A stretch of 47,406 bases of DNA from Opitutales bacterium (GCA_016463705.1 JAEMQU010000007.1:1-47406), one strand, 5' to 3'. Positions 9,261 to 17,314 are shown, numbered from the stretch's first letter. Program-made: numbers and translations. The notes: generated from the letters alone by a model not told the origin.

Positions 9261-10178
9261 TTAAAATTTCACCGGTATCCAACCGAGGCAAGTCGCAGTT
9301 ACACACAAAATCGCCATCAAAAGCATTAAAATAGCCGCTCTGCCCAAAAAAGGGATAAATTCAGCAGCCGCTTGTGCCTTCCAAAATCCCGCCATCTGCC
9401 AAAATGCCAAGGGCATGATCACGAGCGGGAGTGGACCAAATACCATGTTCAGACAAAGAATTCCCACGAATAAATTAAACGAGTAGTGAAATTTCGCAAA
9501 GGTTCGGCCCCAGCGCACGACGAGGGTTTTTTTGGCCGACGCGGCATCGGTTTCCCTATCGCGAGTATTATTCGCAATTAAAATATTATTCGCCAACAGG
9601 CCTACGCCTAGCCCAGCGATGAGGGCAGGCGTCCAAGGCATTTCACAGGTAACGGTCGCCCCCACTTCTAAGTACAGTGCATAAACAGTCAGCGCCGTGG
9701 CTTGTAGACCAAAGCAGGCCACGACAAAGACATCACCGAGTCCATGATAAGCTAAAGGCAAAGGTCCCAGGGTGTAGCCCATCGCTAAAATCAGTGCGAG
9801 CGTTGCCGGGATAAATAATATCGGGTGGCGAATTCCTAAACTCCATCCCGCCAAACAGGCCAAAGCGATGACTACCCCCATCGCCACTTTCATCGCTCGT
9901 GCGCTAATCAAACCATTGGCTACCGCACGTTTCGGACCGACCCGATTGTGATTATCTGCACCGCGTAATGAATCTCCGAGATCGTTTGAGAAGTTGCTTA
10001 AAATCTGGGCAGCTAACGCAAAGCCGAGACATGAGAAAAACGTAAATAAATAATCCTGCTGCGCACCGAGGTGAAGCTTGTCGCCGTAAATCCAAAACAC
10101 CAATGTGCCCATCACCACTGGAACCAAAGCGGCCACCAAAGTTTTTGGCCGGCAGGCATCGATCCACATTCTTATCAT
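9261..10178 (-). CDS. menA: 1,4-dihydroxy-2-naphthoate polyprenyltransferase MenA (UbiA family)
   Basis: A 305-residue integral membrane prenyltransferase of menaquinone synthesis, attaching the polyprenyl tail to DHNA. The N-terminal RPKTLVAALVPVVMG, the first Asp-rich motif around NFSNDLGD with DNHNRVGPKRAV, and the second motif NNTRDRETDAASAKKT are all present and typical of MenA rather than UbiA. Several hydrophobic helices are visible, which fits an inner-membrane protein. The start ATG at 10178 follows the terminator of the upstream pseudopilin gene, so menA probably has its own promoter in 10179-10200 or beyond. No other men genes are in the window. Confidence 0.93.
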   Translation of the reverse strand: MIRMWIDACRPKTLVAALVPVVMGTLVFWIYGDKLHLGAQQDYLFTFFSCLGFALAAQILSNFSNDLGDSLRGADNHNRVGPKRAVANGLISARAMKVAMGVVIALACLAGWSLGIRHPILFIPATLALILAMGYTLGPLPLAYHGLGDVFVVACFGLQATALTVYALYLEVGATVTCEMPWTPALIAGLGVGLLANNILIANNTRDRETDAASAKKTLVVRWGRTFAKFHYSFNLFVGILCLNMVFGPLPLVIMPLAFWQMAGFWKAQAAAEFIPFLGRAAILMLLMAILCVTATCLGWIPVKF

Positions 10179-10201
10179 TTTTATTATAAATTAATGAGCA
10201 T

Positions 10202-10228
10202 AAAAAAGGCCCCTACTCGGGGCCCTTT
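10202..10228 (-). terminator. Rho-independent terminator of the first pseudopilin gene
   Basis: On the minus strand GGCCCC and GGGGCC form a 6-bp GC stem (10219-10224 with 10208-10213) with a 5-nt loop, followed by six T residues (10207-10202). It lies 17 bp past the pseudopilin stop and before menA. Confidence 0.85.
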
Positions 10229-10245
10229 CAGAATCTCATTTAAGA

Positions 10246-10962
10246 TTATTTGGACGATAATTCAGTAGCCGTACCTGCAGTTACAGCCTTCTTCCAATCA
10301 GCGGTCGCAACACCGGTTGCTTTATCGATGAAAATTGCAGTTCCGTTGCCGTCATCGGTGGTGTTAGCAGTCCAGATAACGTGGGAGTCACCGTAGCCAA
10401 CGTGGCCTCCATCAGCACCCCAAACACCGTTAGTTGCATCCCAAGCACCAGCGGAGGAAAGTCCGCGAGACCAGAGGAGAGGAATGTTACCGTCCAAGTT
10501 CTTGGCCGTTGGAGTGTAAGCAGTCCAAGAGTGGTAGCCGTAGTTATCCGAGGGAGTCTTGAAGTTGGTATCGATCTGTTGTGCACCCACGGCACCGGTT
10601 AAAACTTGTTTTGGGAAGGAAGCACTTTCGTTGAGCTTGTCAGCGTCAACATACCAAATTTCGCCAGTGTTTAAACTAGCGTTGTAAGCGAGAACGGCAG
10701 CGTATTCAGCGATGGAGCTAGCTTGAGAGTTCGCGGTAACACTCCATGCACCAGTCTTGATATACTTCTTACCATCAGAATAGGAAATCATCGCTTGCAC
10801 GATGTTACGAAGCTTGGTCGAAGCAGTGGACTGCTTGGCCTTCTTCATCACACCCTGCACACCAGGGAAGAGTACGGCGGCAAGGATGCCGATAATCGCG
10901 ATAACAGTGAGTAACTCGATAAGAGTAAAACCACTGCGTTTGGTTGAGGAGGCGGATTTCAT
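10246..10962 (-). CDS. Type IV pilin-like/type II secretion pseudopilin, copy 1
   Basis: 238 residues with the prepilin processing signal KRSG/FTLIELL (cleavage after Gly, Glu at +5), then a long hydrophobic helix (TVIAIIGILAAVLFPGV) and KKAKQS. The rest is a large C-terminal globular domain without Cys pairs, including GEIWYVDADKLN and WGADGGHVGYGDSHV, of the type abundant in Verrucomicrobia and Planctomycetes. Such proteins may form short pseudopili or surface structures; the exact role is not predictable. A closely similar paralogue lies at 16442-17170. It follows glyA by 63 bp and ends at its own terminator. Confidence 0.9.
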   Translation of the reverse strand: MKSASSTKRSGFTLIELLTVIAIIGILAAVLFPGVQGVMKKAKQSTASTKLRNIVQAMISYSDGKKYIKTGAWSVTANSQASSIAEYAAVLAYNASLNTGEIWYVDADKLNESASFPKQVLTGAVGAQQIDTNFKTPSDNYGYHSWTAYTPTAKNLDGNIPLLWSRGLSSAGAWDATNGVWGADGGHVGYGDSHVIWTANTTDDGNGTAIFIDKATGVATADWKKAVTAGTATELSSK

Positions 10963-11025
10963 GAGGTATAAGTAAAAGGGGTGAGTTGAGGGGACAACTT
11001 GATAGATGAAATAATTTTATTAAAC

Positions 11026-12279
11026 TTAGTAAGGCAAGAGGAAACGACTGCATAAAGCGGTCGCAATGGCCTTCCCTTCCTCGATTTTCTGAGGATTTTG
11101 AGGGTCGGACAGCACAATCGCAATGGCCCGAGCAATTTCCTTCATTTCCGCCTCTTTCATGCCCCTAGAGGTGACCGCCGGAGTACCCACACGGATACCG
11201 CTGGCCTGGAAGGGACTGCGCGTCTCATCTGGAACCGTATTTTTATTGGCCGTAATATGGGCAGCATCGAGCGCCAACTGCGCATCCTTACCCGTCACAT
11301 TCGGGTGACTCTTTCTTAAATCTAATAAACTTAAATGGTTATCCGTTCCACCGCTGATCAAGTGGAATCCGTGCTCAACCAAGGCTTCTGCTAAAGCTTT
11401 CGAGTTGGCCACCACTTGTTTGGCGTACTCTTTAAACTCAGGCGTAGCACACTGAGCAAAGCAAACAGCCTTCGCCGCAATCACATGCTCCAGAGGTCCA
11501 CCCTGCGTTCCAGGGAAAACACCCGAATCAATCGCCTTAGCATATTCGGCCTTACATAAAATTAATCCACCACGTGGACCGCGCAAAGTTTTGTGCGTCG
11601 TGGTGGTTACGAAATCCGCATGCGGAATGGGTGAAGGATGAACCCCCGCCGCCACCAACCCAGCAATGTGTGCGATATCGGCTAAAAGGAGTGCCCCATT
11701 CTCGCGGGCAATTTTTCCGAAACGCTCGAAATCAATCGTGCGCGCATAGGCCGACGCACCGACGGTAATCATCTTGGGTTTTTCCCGCGCCGCCATCTCG
11801 GCTACTTCTTCATAGTTAATTCGGCCATCAGTACCGACACCATAATGGATGGCCGTATAAAATTTTCCGGAGAAATTTGCCGCGTTACCGTGAGTTAAGT
11901 GACCACCATGCGATAAATTCATGGTCAGAATTTTATCTCCAGGCTTAATCGTAGCTAAATAAACGGCAGCATTCGCTTGGCTACCCGAGTGGGGTTGAAC
12001 ATTCGCGTGGTCCGCACCAAACAAAGCCTTCGCACGATCGATCGCGAGTTGTTCGATTTTATCAACCTCTTCGCAACCGCCATACCAACGCTTACCGGGA
12101 TAACCTTCCGCGTATTTGTTAGTGAGCACGCTGCCCTGCGCTTCCATCACAGCAGGCAAAGTAAAATTTTCCGAAGCGATTAACTCGATGTGGGTTTGTT
12201 GACGGTTTAATTCTGCTTTGATAAGCGTATCAATCGCAGGATCGAGTTGTGCTAATGAAATACGTTTTATGGCGCTCAT
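11026..12279 (-). CDS. glyA: Serine hydroxymethyltransferase GlyA
   Basis: This PLP enzyme interconverts serine plus tetrahydrofolate with glycine plus methylene-THF and is the main one-carbon source. Its 417 residues show [53 protein letters not shown], the [12 protein letters not shown] substrate and PLP region, and [15 protein letters not shown] with the Schiff-base Lys. Length and motif order are canonical. It sits downstream of rpiB and the phosphatase gene with a 48-bp gap, so it may share their transcript. Confidence 0.98.
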   Translation of the reverse strand: MSAIKRISLAQLDPAIDTLIKAELNRQQTHIELIASENFTLPAVMEAQGSVLTNKYAEGYPGKRWYGGCEEVDKIEQLAIDRAKALFGADHANVQPHSGSQANAAVYLATIKPGDKILTMNLSHGGHLTHGNAANFSGKFYTAIHYGVGTDGRINYEEVAEMAAREKPKMITVGASAYARTIDFERFGKIARENGALLLADIAHIAGLVAAGVHPSPIPHADFVTTTTHKTLRGPRGGLILCKAEYAKAIDSGVFPGTQGGPLEHVIAAKAVCFAQCATPEFKEYAKQVVANSKALAEALVEHGFHLISGGTDNHLSLLDLRKSHPNVTGKDAQLALDAAHITANKNTVPDETRSPFQASGIRVGTPAVTSRGMKEAEMKEIARAIAIVLSDPQNPQKIEEGKAIATALCSRFLLPY

Positions 12280-12327
12280 GTTCTGTTAATAAGGGCAGGA
12301 AAGGGACGGCGTGAGGCAATGGAAAAA

Positions 12328-12777
12328 TTAAGAGTTTTTAGACTCAATTTTATCCACTCTAACAACATGTCGCCCGCCTTCAAATTCAGAACGCAGAAAA
12401 GCCTCAGAACACGCTAGGGCTAAGGGCAAATCTACATATTTAGCACCAAAACAAAGAATATTCGCATTGTTATGCTGGCGGCTGAGCTCAGCGGCGTCGA
12501 CCGACTGCACTAAGGCTGCCCGGATACCAGCAATCTTGTTCGCCGCTATCGAAATTCCAATACCCGTCCGGCAAATCAAAATGCCGTACTGGGCCTTGCC
12601 GGTAGTCACATCCGCTCCCACGGCTTGAGCATAATCCGGATAATCGCACGAAGCCGAAGTGTCCGTACCCCGATCAATAATTGTGTGACCTTGGGCTTTC
12701 AGCGCAGCGATTAAATCGTGTCGTAATGAAAACCCTCCGTGATCACTGCCAAACGAAATAGTAAATGGAGTACTCAT
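12328..12777 (-). CDS. rpiB: Ribose 5-phosphate isomerase B
   Basis: Interconverts ribose 5-phosphate and ribulose 5-phosphate in the pentose phosphate pathway. The 149 residues begin with FGSDHGGFSLRHDL and include GTDTSASCDYPDYA, the catalytic Cys in ILICRTGIGISIAANKI, IRAALVQS and HNNANILCFGA. The residue after the catalytic Cys is Arg where Gly is usual (CRTGIG for CGTGIG), a variation in the phosphate and anion-hole loop. The ATG overlaps the upstream phosphatase stop by 4 bp (ATGA), so the two are probably translated in a coupled way. Confidence 0.93.
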   Translation of the reverse strand: MSTPFTISFGSDHGGFSLRHDLIAALKAQGHTIIDRGTDTSASCDYPDYAQAVGADVTTGKAQYGILICRTGIGISIAANKIAGIRAALVQSVDAAELSRQHNNANILCFGAKYVDLPLALACSEAFLRSEFEGGRHVVRVDKIESKNS

Positions 12778-13259
12778 GTCAGAAAATGCTTCCTTAAGAA
12801 ATCGAGGATGGAGGGCACGGCTTCAACCATAGAATCACGACATTCCTCATATTCTCGATAGTTTCCGCCAAACGGATCGGAGATTTCGCGCGACTCACCA
12901 TTGGGCAATAAGTCCCTAAATAATAAAACATGCTCGGGCAGGCCTTTGAAACGATCCTCCAATCCCACCAAATGAGAATCAGTCATACAAAAAATAATAG
13001 CGGCTTGTTCGATGTCGGACTGACTCAACGGACGACTTTTATGCGCTTTAATATCTAAACCAATACGCTCCATGGCTTTCACGGAATTAGTGGATGCGGG
13101 CGAACCAGCCGTCGTCGATAAACCACAGGACACGACTTTAAATTTTTCTAATCCACCAGCCTTCTTCTTAAACGCCGCTTTAAGTAAAGCTTCAGCCATC
13201 GGACTGCGACAGGTATTTCCCGTACAAACAATCATCACTGTATCACGCTCCATGGGCAT
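12774..13259 (-). CDS. Low-molecular-weight phosphatase, YwlE-like (candidate protein-arginine phosphatase)
   Basis: 161 residues. The P-loop is VCTGNTCRSPMAEALL (CX5R with the nucleophilic Cys and Arg), and the C-terminal SDPFGG supplies the general-acid Asp of low-molecular-weight PTPs. A Thr follows the nucleophilic Cys, as in Bacillus YwlE, where it selects for phosphoarginine; tyrosine phosphatases generally have a bulkier residue there. The gene order phosphatase-rpiB-glyA also matches the ywlE region. Arginine specificity is inferred from these two points. An in-frame ATG at 13253 is an alternative start. Confidence 0.88.
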   Translation of the reverse strand: MPMERDTVMIVCTGNTCRSPMAEALLKAAFKKKAGGLEKFKVVSCGLSTTAGSPASTNSVKAMERIGLDIKAHKSRPLSQSDIEQAAIIFCMTDSHLVGLEDRFKGLPEHVLLFRDLLPNGESREISDPFGGNYREYEECRDSMVEAVPSILDFLRKHFLT

Positions 13260-13300
13260 GACTTAAAGTAACTCGATTCATGAAAAGGTTCAACCCGTAA

Positions 13301-14605
13301 TCACTTACCCGCGTTGCGTTTTAACTGCCGATACCCGATATCTCTGCGATAATGCATCCCCTCAAACTGTATGGTGGGTATGATACGATAAGCTTTTTGG
13401 GCCGCCTCACTCAGCGTAGCCGCATGCGCGACCACACCCAAAACACGTCCGCCCGCAGTCACGACTCTGCCATCCGCCAATCGCTGCGTACCACTATGGA
13501 TAATATGCACATCGGCCGGACAGTTCGCAGGAAGTTTAATTTCATCACCCTTACGAATGTCGCCCGGATATCCACCCGCCGCCAACACGACAATTATAGT
13601 AGAACCGGAACGTAACTGGGCGTTCGACGAACGAAAGGTTCCCGCCGCAATCGCTAACATGATTTCAACAGGATCAGTTTCTAATAAAGGAAGAAGGACC
13701 TGACATTCGGGATCGCCGAAACGGACATTAAATTCAACCACGCGGGGGCCGGTCGACGTCACCATGATTCCAACATAAAGCGTGCCGCGATAATCAATCC
13801 CATCGGCTTTCAATCCTTTCAACGTCGGCACAATAATTTCTTCGCGCAGTCGACGTTCCACCTCCGGCGTCACCACCGTCGTCGGCGCATACGCTCCCAT
13901 GCCTCCAGTATTTAATCCAGTATCTCCTTCACCCACGCGCTTGTGATCTTGGCTCGGCGGAAGCATCAAATATTCTTCACCACACACCATCAACATAATC
14001 GACGCCTCCTCCCCTTGCATAAATTCTTCAATCACTACTTCATCGCCCGAACTTCCAAAAATTTTCGTCTGCATCATATCGCGTAATGCCTGTTCGGCTT
14101 CGGCCAGCGTGGTGGCAATGACCACACCCTTTCCAGCCGCTAGCCCAGAGGCTTTAATCACTATCGGTAATGATTGGTGGCGGATATACTCTACTGCCGC
14201 ATCGAGCTTCTGAAAAGTCTGCGACGACGCGGTTGGAATTTTATGTCGGAAAAGAAAATCTTTACTGAATGCCTTACTCGCCTCCAAGCGCGCACCCGCT
14301 AGGAGTGGTCCGTAAGTTAAAATACCTGCGGCCTCGAGCACATCGACCACACCATGCGCTAAAGGAATTTCCGGTCCGACGATGACAAACTCAATTCCCT
14401 GCTTGCGCACTAAATTTAAAATATCGGCGGGCTTGGTTAAATCCACATTCAAGCAACGAGCCTCCAATGCCATGCCGCCGTTGCCTGGGGCGACGATGAC
14501 TTCGCTGACCTTCGGGCTCTTGAGACAGGCCTTGAGCAACGCATGTTCGCGTCCGCCCGATCCTAATATTAAAACTTTTAATTTACCTAGGTTCGCCATC
14601 TCCAT
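13301..14605 (-). CDS. purD: Phosphoribosylamine-glycine ligase PurD
   Basis: This GAR synthetase performs the second step of de novo purine synthesis, ligating glycine to phosphoribosylamine with ATP. From ATG 14605 (or 14599) it has 434 residues; an in-frame GTG at 14638 would put the start next to a terminator hairpin, so I prefer the ATGs. Diagnostic blocks are KVLILGSGGREHALL, IVAPGNGGMALEA, ATP-grasp ASGLAAGKGVVIATT, the SIMLMVCGEEYLMLPPSQDH region, NTGGMGAYAPT and VEFNVRFGDPECQVLLPLL. Just upstream lies tRNA-Leu and its terminator, so purD needs a promoter near 14606-14640 or read-through. Confidence 0.97.
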   Translation of the reverse strand: MEMANLGKLKVLILGSGGREHALLKACLKSPKVSEVIVAPGNGGMALEARCLNVDLTKPADILNLVRKQGIEFVIVGPEIPLAHGVVDVLEAAGILTYGPLLAGARLEASKAFSKDFLFRHKIPTASSQTFQKLDAAVEYIRHQSLPIVIKASGLAAGKGVVIATTLAEAEQALRDMMQTKIFGSSGDEVVIEEFMQGEEASIMLMVCGEEYLMLPPSQDHKRVGEGDTGLNTGGMGAYAPTTVVTPEVERRLREEIIVPTLKGLKADGIDYRGTLYVGIMVTSTGPRVVEFNVRFGDPECQVLLPLLETDPVEIMLAIAAGTFRSSNAQLRSGSTIIVVLAAGGYPGDIRKGDEIKLPANCPADVHIIHSGTQRLADGRVVTAGGRVLGVVAHAATLSEAAQKAYRIIPTIQFEGMHYRRDIGYRQLKRNAGK

Positions 14606-14638
14606 CTGTTGTGGCAGACATTCCTCGAATGAAAACAC

Positions 14639-14677
14639 AAAACAGGTCTAGTTTTTGTCGAACTAAACCTGTTTTTG
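14639..14677 (-). terminator. Terminator after tRNA-Leu
   Basis: An imperfect stem of about 15 bp (14639-14653 with 14661-14675, one mismatch) with a 7-nt loop lies 5 bp past the tRNA 3' end on the minus strand and is followed by a short T-rich stretch. It separates the tRNA from purD. T-runs exist on both strands, so it may be bidirectional. Confidence 0.6.
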
Positions 14678-14682
14678 TAAAT

Positions 14683-14766
14683 TGGTGCTCAGGCCGGGAC
14701 TTGAACCCGGACACCTTACGGCACATGAACCTCAATCATGCGTGTCTGCCATTCCACCACCTGAGC
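14683..14766 (-). tRNA. tRNA-Leu(GAG)
   Basis: An 84-nt class II tRNA with encoded CCA. The acceptor stem GCTCAGG pairs with CCTGAGC with discriminator A. The anticodon stem CATGA/TCATG encloses loop TTGAGGT, giving anticodon GAG. A long variable arm (TGCC-GTAA-GGTG) and T-arm CCGGG-TTCAAGT-CCCGG are clear. It reads CUC and CUU codons. Confidence 0.96.
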
Positions 14767-14810
14767 TTTCGAAGGAAAGTTCACGCTGGAACTCCTTACG
14801 CACGGTGCAA

Positions 14811-14835
14811 GAAAAAAGCGTTGATGCCAACGCTT
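14811..14835 (-). terminator. Minus-strand terminator upstream of tRNA-Leu
   Basis: On the minus strand a perfect 8-bp stem (AAGCGTTG 14835-14828, CAACGCTT 14823-14816) with a 4-nt loop runs into six T residues (14817-14812). No minus-strand gene precedes it before 16442, so it would stop antisense transcription or an unannotated RNA, insulating the tRNA. Confidence 0.6.
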
Positions 14836-14871
14836 GCCAAATCACATTAGTTTCCCAACTCTCACCCGGTA

Positions 14872-16287
14872 ATGTCTCCCGATACGGCCAAACAGAACCC
14901 TGAGCAAAATGAATCTATGATTCCCATAGACCTCTCCGCGCTAGGATTAGGCCCCTCCTGGGTGAGCGGGCCCGCTGAAAAAGTGAGCTCCGGACGCGAG
15001 GGCGGTCGCCGTGACAACAGAGACCGAGACGGCAGCCGTCCCCCACGTCGCGATGATTCACGTGGTCCATCACGCGGCCCTTCCAACGGTCCCTCTCGTG
15101 GCCCACAAAATTCTCAACGCGATGATCGTCGCGGCCCACGTCGTGATGATCGATTTTCCCAACGCCAAGAAGAACCTGCGATTCCTGTAAAAGTAGTCAG
15201 CACGGGCTTCTTCCCCGATGACGCAAAATTCGAAGCGCTCGGCGAAGCGATGAAAAAGAGTCTCATCACCTACGAACTCTTCAGCGTCGCCCTCCTCATT
15301 TTAGATAAAGAAGACCGCATCTCCATCGTGATTCGACCAGCGGACGCGGAAAAAAATCCTCAAGCCACACTTTCCGTTTCCGTTCCGGATAGCGTTCCTT
15401 TCTTAACCGAAGCCGAAGCAGTCAGCCACGTGATGTCACGCCACCTCGATAAATTCTTCGATGTGGTAGAAGTCGATGTCGAACCACCTAAAGGAAATTT
15501 CCTGATGGTCGCAAAATGTCCACAGACTGGCGTCATCCTCGGTTCGCCGACTCATCATAATTATTTAAAATCTCTGCGCGAACATCACTCACGCAACTTC
15601 CCCAATGGCGCTTTTGATCGATTCAAAGCGGGCGTTGAAATGATCCGTGAAAAAGAAGTCATCGACCAATGGGTCGCTTCGATGTCGAAACGTAAAGAAT
15701 ACGCGCCCAAAGACCGTAAAGAAGGCGAACCGGAACGCCTCGAATCACTCGATGCCGCCCGTGGCTTCTTATTAGCCTTCCGTCGCGAAGCTACGGTCAT
15801 TTCCCGCAATCAAATCCGCTTCCCTGGCCGTCTTCTCGCCGAAATGCCTCCGGGTGTATTGCGTGATAACGTCCGCTACGCCCTCGAGCTCCAACGTCAC
15901 TTCCCTCTCGATACCGCAAATGGCATCCGTGGACGTCTCCGCAAGGAAGGCTTCCACCTTTATAAGAAGGGCTCCAAGGGAATCACTTATGCTTGTGGCG
16001 TGCGTCGCAAATGTCGCGACCCTCAAGCGACCTTCAGTGATTCGATGCAAAAGATTTTCGACAGTCTCGATAAAAACATCGGACAACAAACGAAAGATGT
16101 CGTCCTCTCCATCGCCGGTGAAAATGCGGATGACGAAGCGAAGAGCAAAGTGCTCGTCGATCTGAATTTCTTAATCAGCGAAGGCTATGTGGCGAAACTT
16201 CATGACGGTCGCCTCTTCGCCCAACCCGTTCTCAGCTCTCAGGCCAAAGCCAAGGAAGAAGCGGAGAATGATGCAGAAGAAAAGTAA
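14872..16287 (+). CDS. Hypothetical protein with Arg/Gly/Ser/Asp-rich low-complexity region
   Basis: 471 residues, family not recognised. A short ordered start (IDLSALGLGPSWVSGP) leads into a disordered stretch at about 43-100 dense in R, G, S, D and P with RGPSRGP-like and RRDD repeats. Three or so folded segments follow: VKVVSTGFFPDDAKFEALGEAMKKS, then a region with MVAKCPQTGVILGSP, and then GVRRKCRDP. The C-terminal end (DLNFLISEGYVAKLHDGRLFAQ within it) resembles a winged helix. There is no signal peptide. RGG-like tails usually bind RNA, so an RNA- or ribosome-associated role is a reasonable guess. The gene has its own promoter region divergent from tRNA-Leu. Confidence 0.75.
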   Translation: MSPDTAKQNPEQNESMIPIDLSALGLGPSWVSGPAEKVSSGREGGRRDNRDRDGSRPPRRDDSRGPSRGPSNGPSRGPQNSQRDDRRGPRRDDRFSQRQEEPAIPVKVVSTGFFPDDAKFEALGEAMKKSLITYELFSVALLILDKEDRISIVIRPADAEKNPQATLSVSVPDSVPFLTEAEAVSHVMSRHLDKFFDVVEVDVEPPKGNFLMVAKCPQTGVILGSPTHHNYLKSLREHHSRNFPNGAFDRFKAGVEMIREKEVIDQWVASMSKRKEYAPKDRKEGEPERLESLDAARGFLLAFRREATVISRNQIRFPGRLLAEMPPGVLRDNVRYALELQRHFPLDTANGIRGRLRKEGFHLYKKGSKGITYACGVRRKCRDPQATFSDSMQKIFDSLDKNIGQQTKDVVLSIAGENADDEAKSKVLVDLNFLISEGYVAKLHDGRLFAQPVLSSQAKAKEEAENDAEEK

Positions 16288-16295
16288 TCGATTTA

Positions 16296-16331
16296 GGTGA
16301 CAAGGGGACACGGTGACAAGTTGGCAAGGGG
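16296..16331 (-). repeat. Octamer array, inverted copy
   Basis: Read on the minus strand this is about four units of an 8-bp repeat related to CCTTGTCA (CCTTGCCA, ACTTGTCA, CCGTGTCC, CCTTGTCA). It faces the array at 16388-16422; 17 bp (16304-16320) are exactly complementary to 16389-16405, so the pair forms a long inverted repeat. It lies just after the stop at 16287. Confidence 0.8.
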
Positions 16332-16359
16332 TAGTGTAAAATCTTTTTATAGATAGGGG

Positions 16360-16374
16360 CGCGACTGCGTCGCG
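16360..16374. repeat. GC stem-loop with 3-nt loop
   Basis: CGCGAC (16360-16365) pairs with GTCGCG (16369-16374) around a TGC loop. It precedes an octamer array, as the similar stem-loop at 19025-19037 does, so the two appear to be copies of a composite element. Confidence 0.75.
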
Positions 16375-16378
16375 TCCT

Positions 16379-16422
16379 CGCATCTCCCCTTGTCACCGTG
16401 TCCCCATGTAACCTTGTCTCCT
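16379..16422 (+). repeat. Octamer array and 40-bp direct repeat, copy 1
   Basis: Four 8-bp units (CCTTGTCA, CCGTGTCC, CCATGTAA, CCTTGTCT) preceded by CGCATCTC. Positions 16379-16418 match 17244-17283 at 38 of 40 bases in the same orientation, bracketing the second pseudopilin gene. Confidence 0.88.
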
Positions 16423-16439
16423 CGCGTGCTGTGCACGCG
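16423..16439. repeat. GC stem-loop next to pseudopilin copy 2 stop
   Basis: CGCGTGC (16423-16429) pairs perfectly with GCACGCG (16433-16439) around a TGT loop. It directly follows the octamer array and ends 2 bp before the minus-strand pseudopilin stop codon, so it could act as a transcript 3' end. Confidence 0.75.
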
Positions 16440-16441
16440 CC

Positions 16442-17170
16442 TCACTTCGCCGACAATTCTTTAGCGTCACTAGCTGAAATCGCTTTTCTCCAATTACCCG
16501 TGCCTAAACCTGTTACTTTATCAATAAATACAGGAACACCACTGCCATCATCATTGGTATTAGCGGCCCAAGTGATGTGGTAGTCTCCAAATCCGATATG
16601 ACCTCCATCCGCGCCCCAAACTCCATCGGTCGCTGACCAATCTCCAGCGGTTGAAAGTCCTCGAGTCCACAAAAGTGGGATGTTACAGCAAGGCATACCG
16701 TCGATGTTCTTCGCGGTTGGCGCATAGGCTGTCCAAGAATGGTATCCGTAAGCTTCCGATGGATTCTTAAAATTTGTGTCGATCTGTTGTGAGCCCACTG
16801 CACCCGTTAAAACTTGTTTGGGGTATGAAGCATTATCGTTACTCTTATCACCATCAACATACCAAATTTCTCCCGAGTTTAAACTGGAATTATAAGCGAG
16901 CACGGCGGCGTACTCGGCAATCGTGCTCGCGCTTGAGTTATTAGTGACACTCCAGGGGCCGGGCTTGATGTACTTCTTGCCCTCAGATAAAGTAACCACC
17001 GCTTGTACGATATTACGTAGCTTAACCGAAGCGGTAGATTGCTTAGCCTTTTTCATCACACCCTGCACACCGGGAAAAAGTACAGCGGCCAGAATACCGA
17101 TAATCGCAATCACCGTGAGCAACTCAATCAGAGTAAAACCACTGCGTTTGACTGATAAATTCGATTTCAT
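16442..17170 (-). CDS. Type IV pilin-like/type II secretion pseudopilin, copy 2
   Basis: Start chosen at ATG 17170 (MKSNLSVKRSG), giving 242 residues; the upstream in-frame extension would precede the prepilin signal with a second hydrophobic stretch that copy 1 lacks. It has the KRSG/FTLIELL cleavage site, the same N-terminal helix as the protein at 10246-10962, and clear collinearity throughout the globular domain (GEIWYVDGDKSN, SQQIDTNFKNPSEAYGYHSW, WGADGGHIGFGDYHI). It has a small insertion with a vicinal Cys pair (MPCCN). The two are recent paralogues. The gene is bracketed by 40-bp direct repeats and stem-loops. Its secretion partners are not in the window. Confidence 0.9.
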   Translation of the reverse strand: MKSNLSVKRSGFTLIELLTVIAIIGILAAVLFPGVQGVMKKAKQSTASVKLRNIVQAVVTLSEGKKYIKPGPWSVTNNSSASTIAEYAAVLAYNSSLNSGEIWYVDGDKSNDNASYPKQVLTGAVGSQQIDTNFKNPSEAYGYHSWTAYAPTAKNIDGMPCCNIPLLWTRGLSTAGDWSATDGVWGADGGHIGFGDYHITWAANTNDDGSGVPVFIDKVTGLGTGNWRKAISASDAKELSAK

Positions 17171-17243
17171 TAATGGATTGGCAGTATTAGCCCACATTGG
17201 ACAAGAAAAACCAAAAATAGCAAAAGTTAGATCAACTGTCTTG

Positions 17244-17287
17244 CGCATCTCCCCTTGTCACCTTGTCCCCATGTCACCTTGTCCCCT
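17244..17287 (+). repeat. Octamer array and 40-bp direct repeat, copy 2
   Basis: Units CCTTGTCA, CCTTGTCC, CCATGTCA, CCTTGTCC follow CGCATCTC. It matches 16379-16418 at 38 of 40 bases, 865 bp away, and lies 73 bp upstream of the pseudopilin start. Confidence 0.88.
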
Positions 17288-17289
17288 GA

Positions 17290-17314
17290 GTGACGTGAGC
17301 TCTGCTCGCGTCAC
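17290..17314. repeat. GC stem-loop overlapping the glycosyltransferase stop codon
   Basis: Eleven-base arms (17290-17300 and 17304-17314) pair with one mismatch around a TCT loop. The minus-strand stop codon at 17311-17313 lies inside the right arm, so the element has eaten into the gene end or serves as its terminator. Confidence 0.75.

Noticed and set aside
12541-12600. RpiB Arg next to catalytic Cys as sign of inactivation
   Set aside because: The catalytic Cys and remaining motifs are intact, and family variation at this position makes loss of function unproven.
16296-16439. CRISPR array
   Set aside because: Repeats are short octamers in tandem without spacers and no cas genes are present.
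17171-17248. N-terminal extension of pseudopilin copy 2 (start at 17248)
   Set aside because: The extension reaches to within a few bases of the 40-bp repeat and would place a second hydrophobic segment ahead of the prepilin signal; copy 1 has no counterpart.
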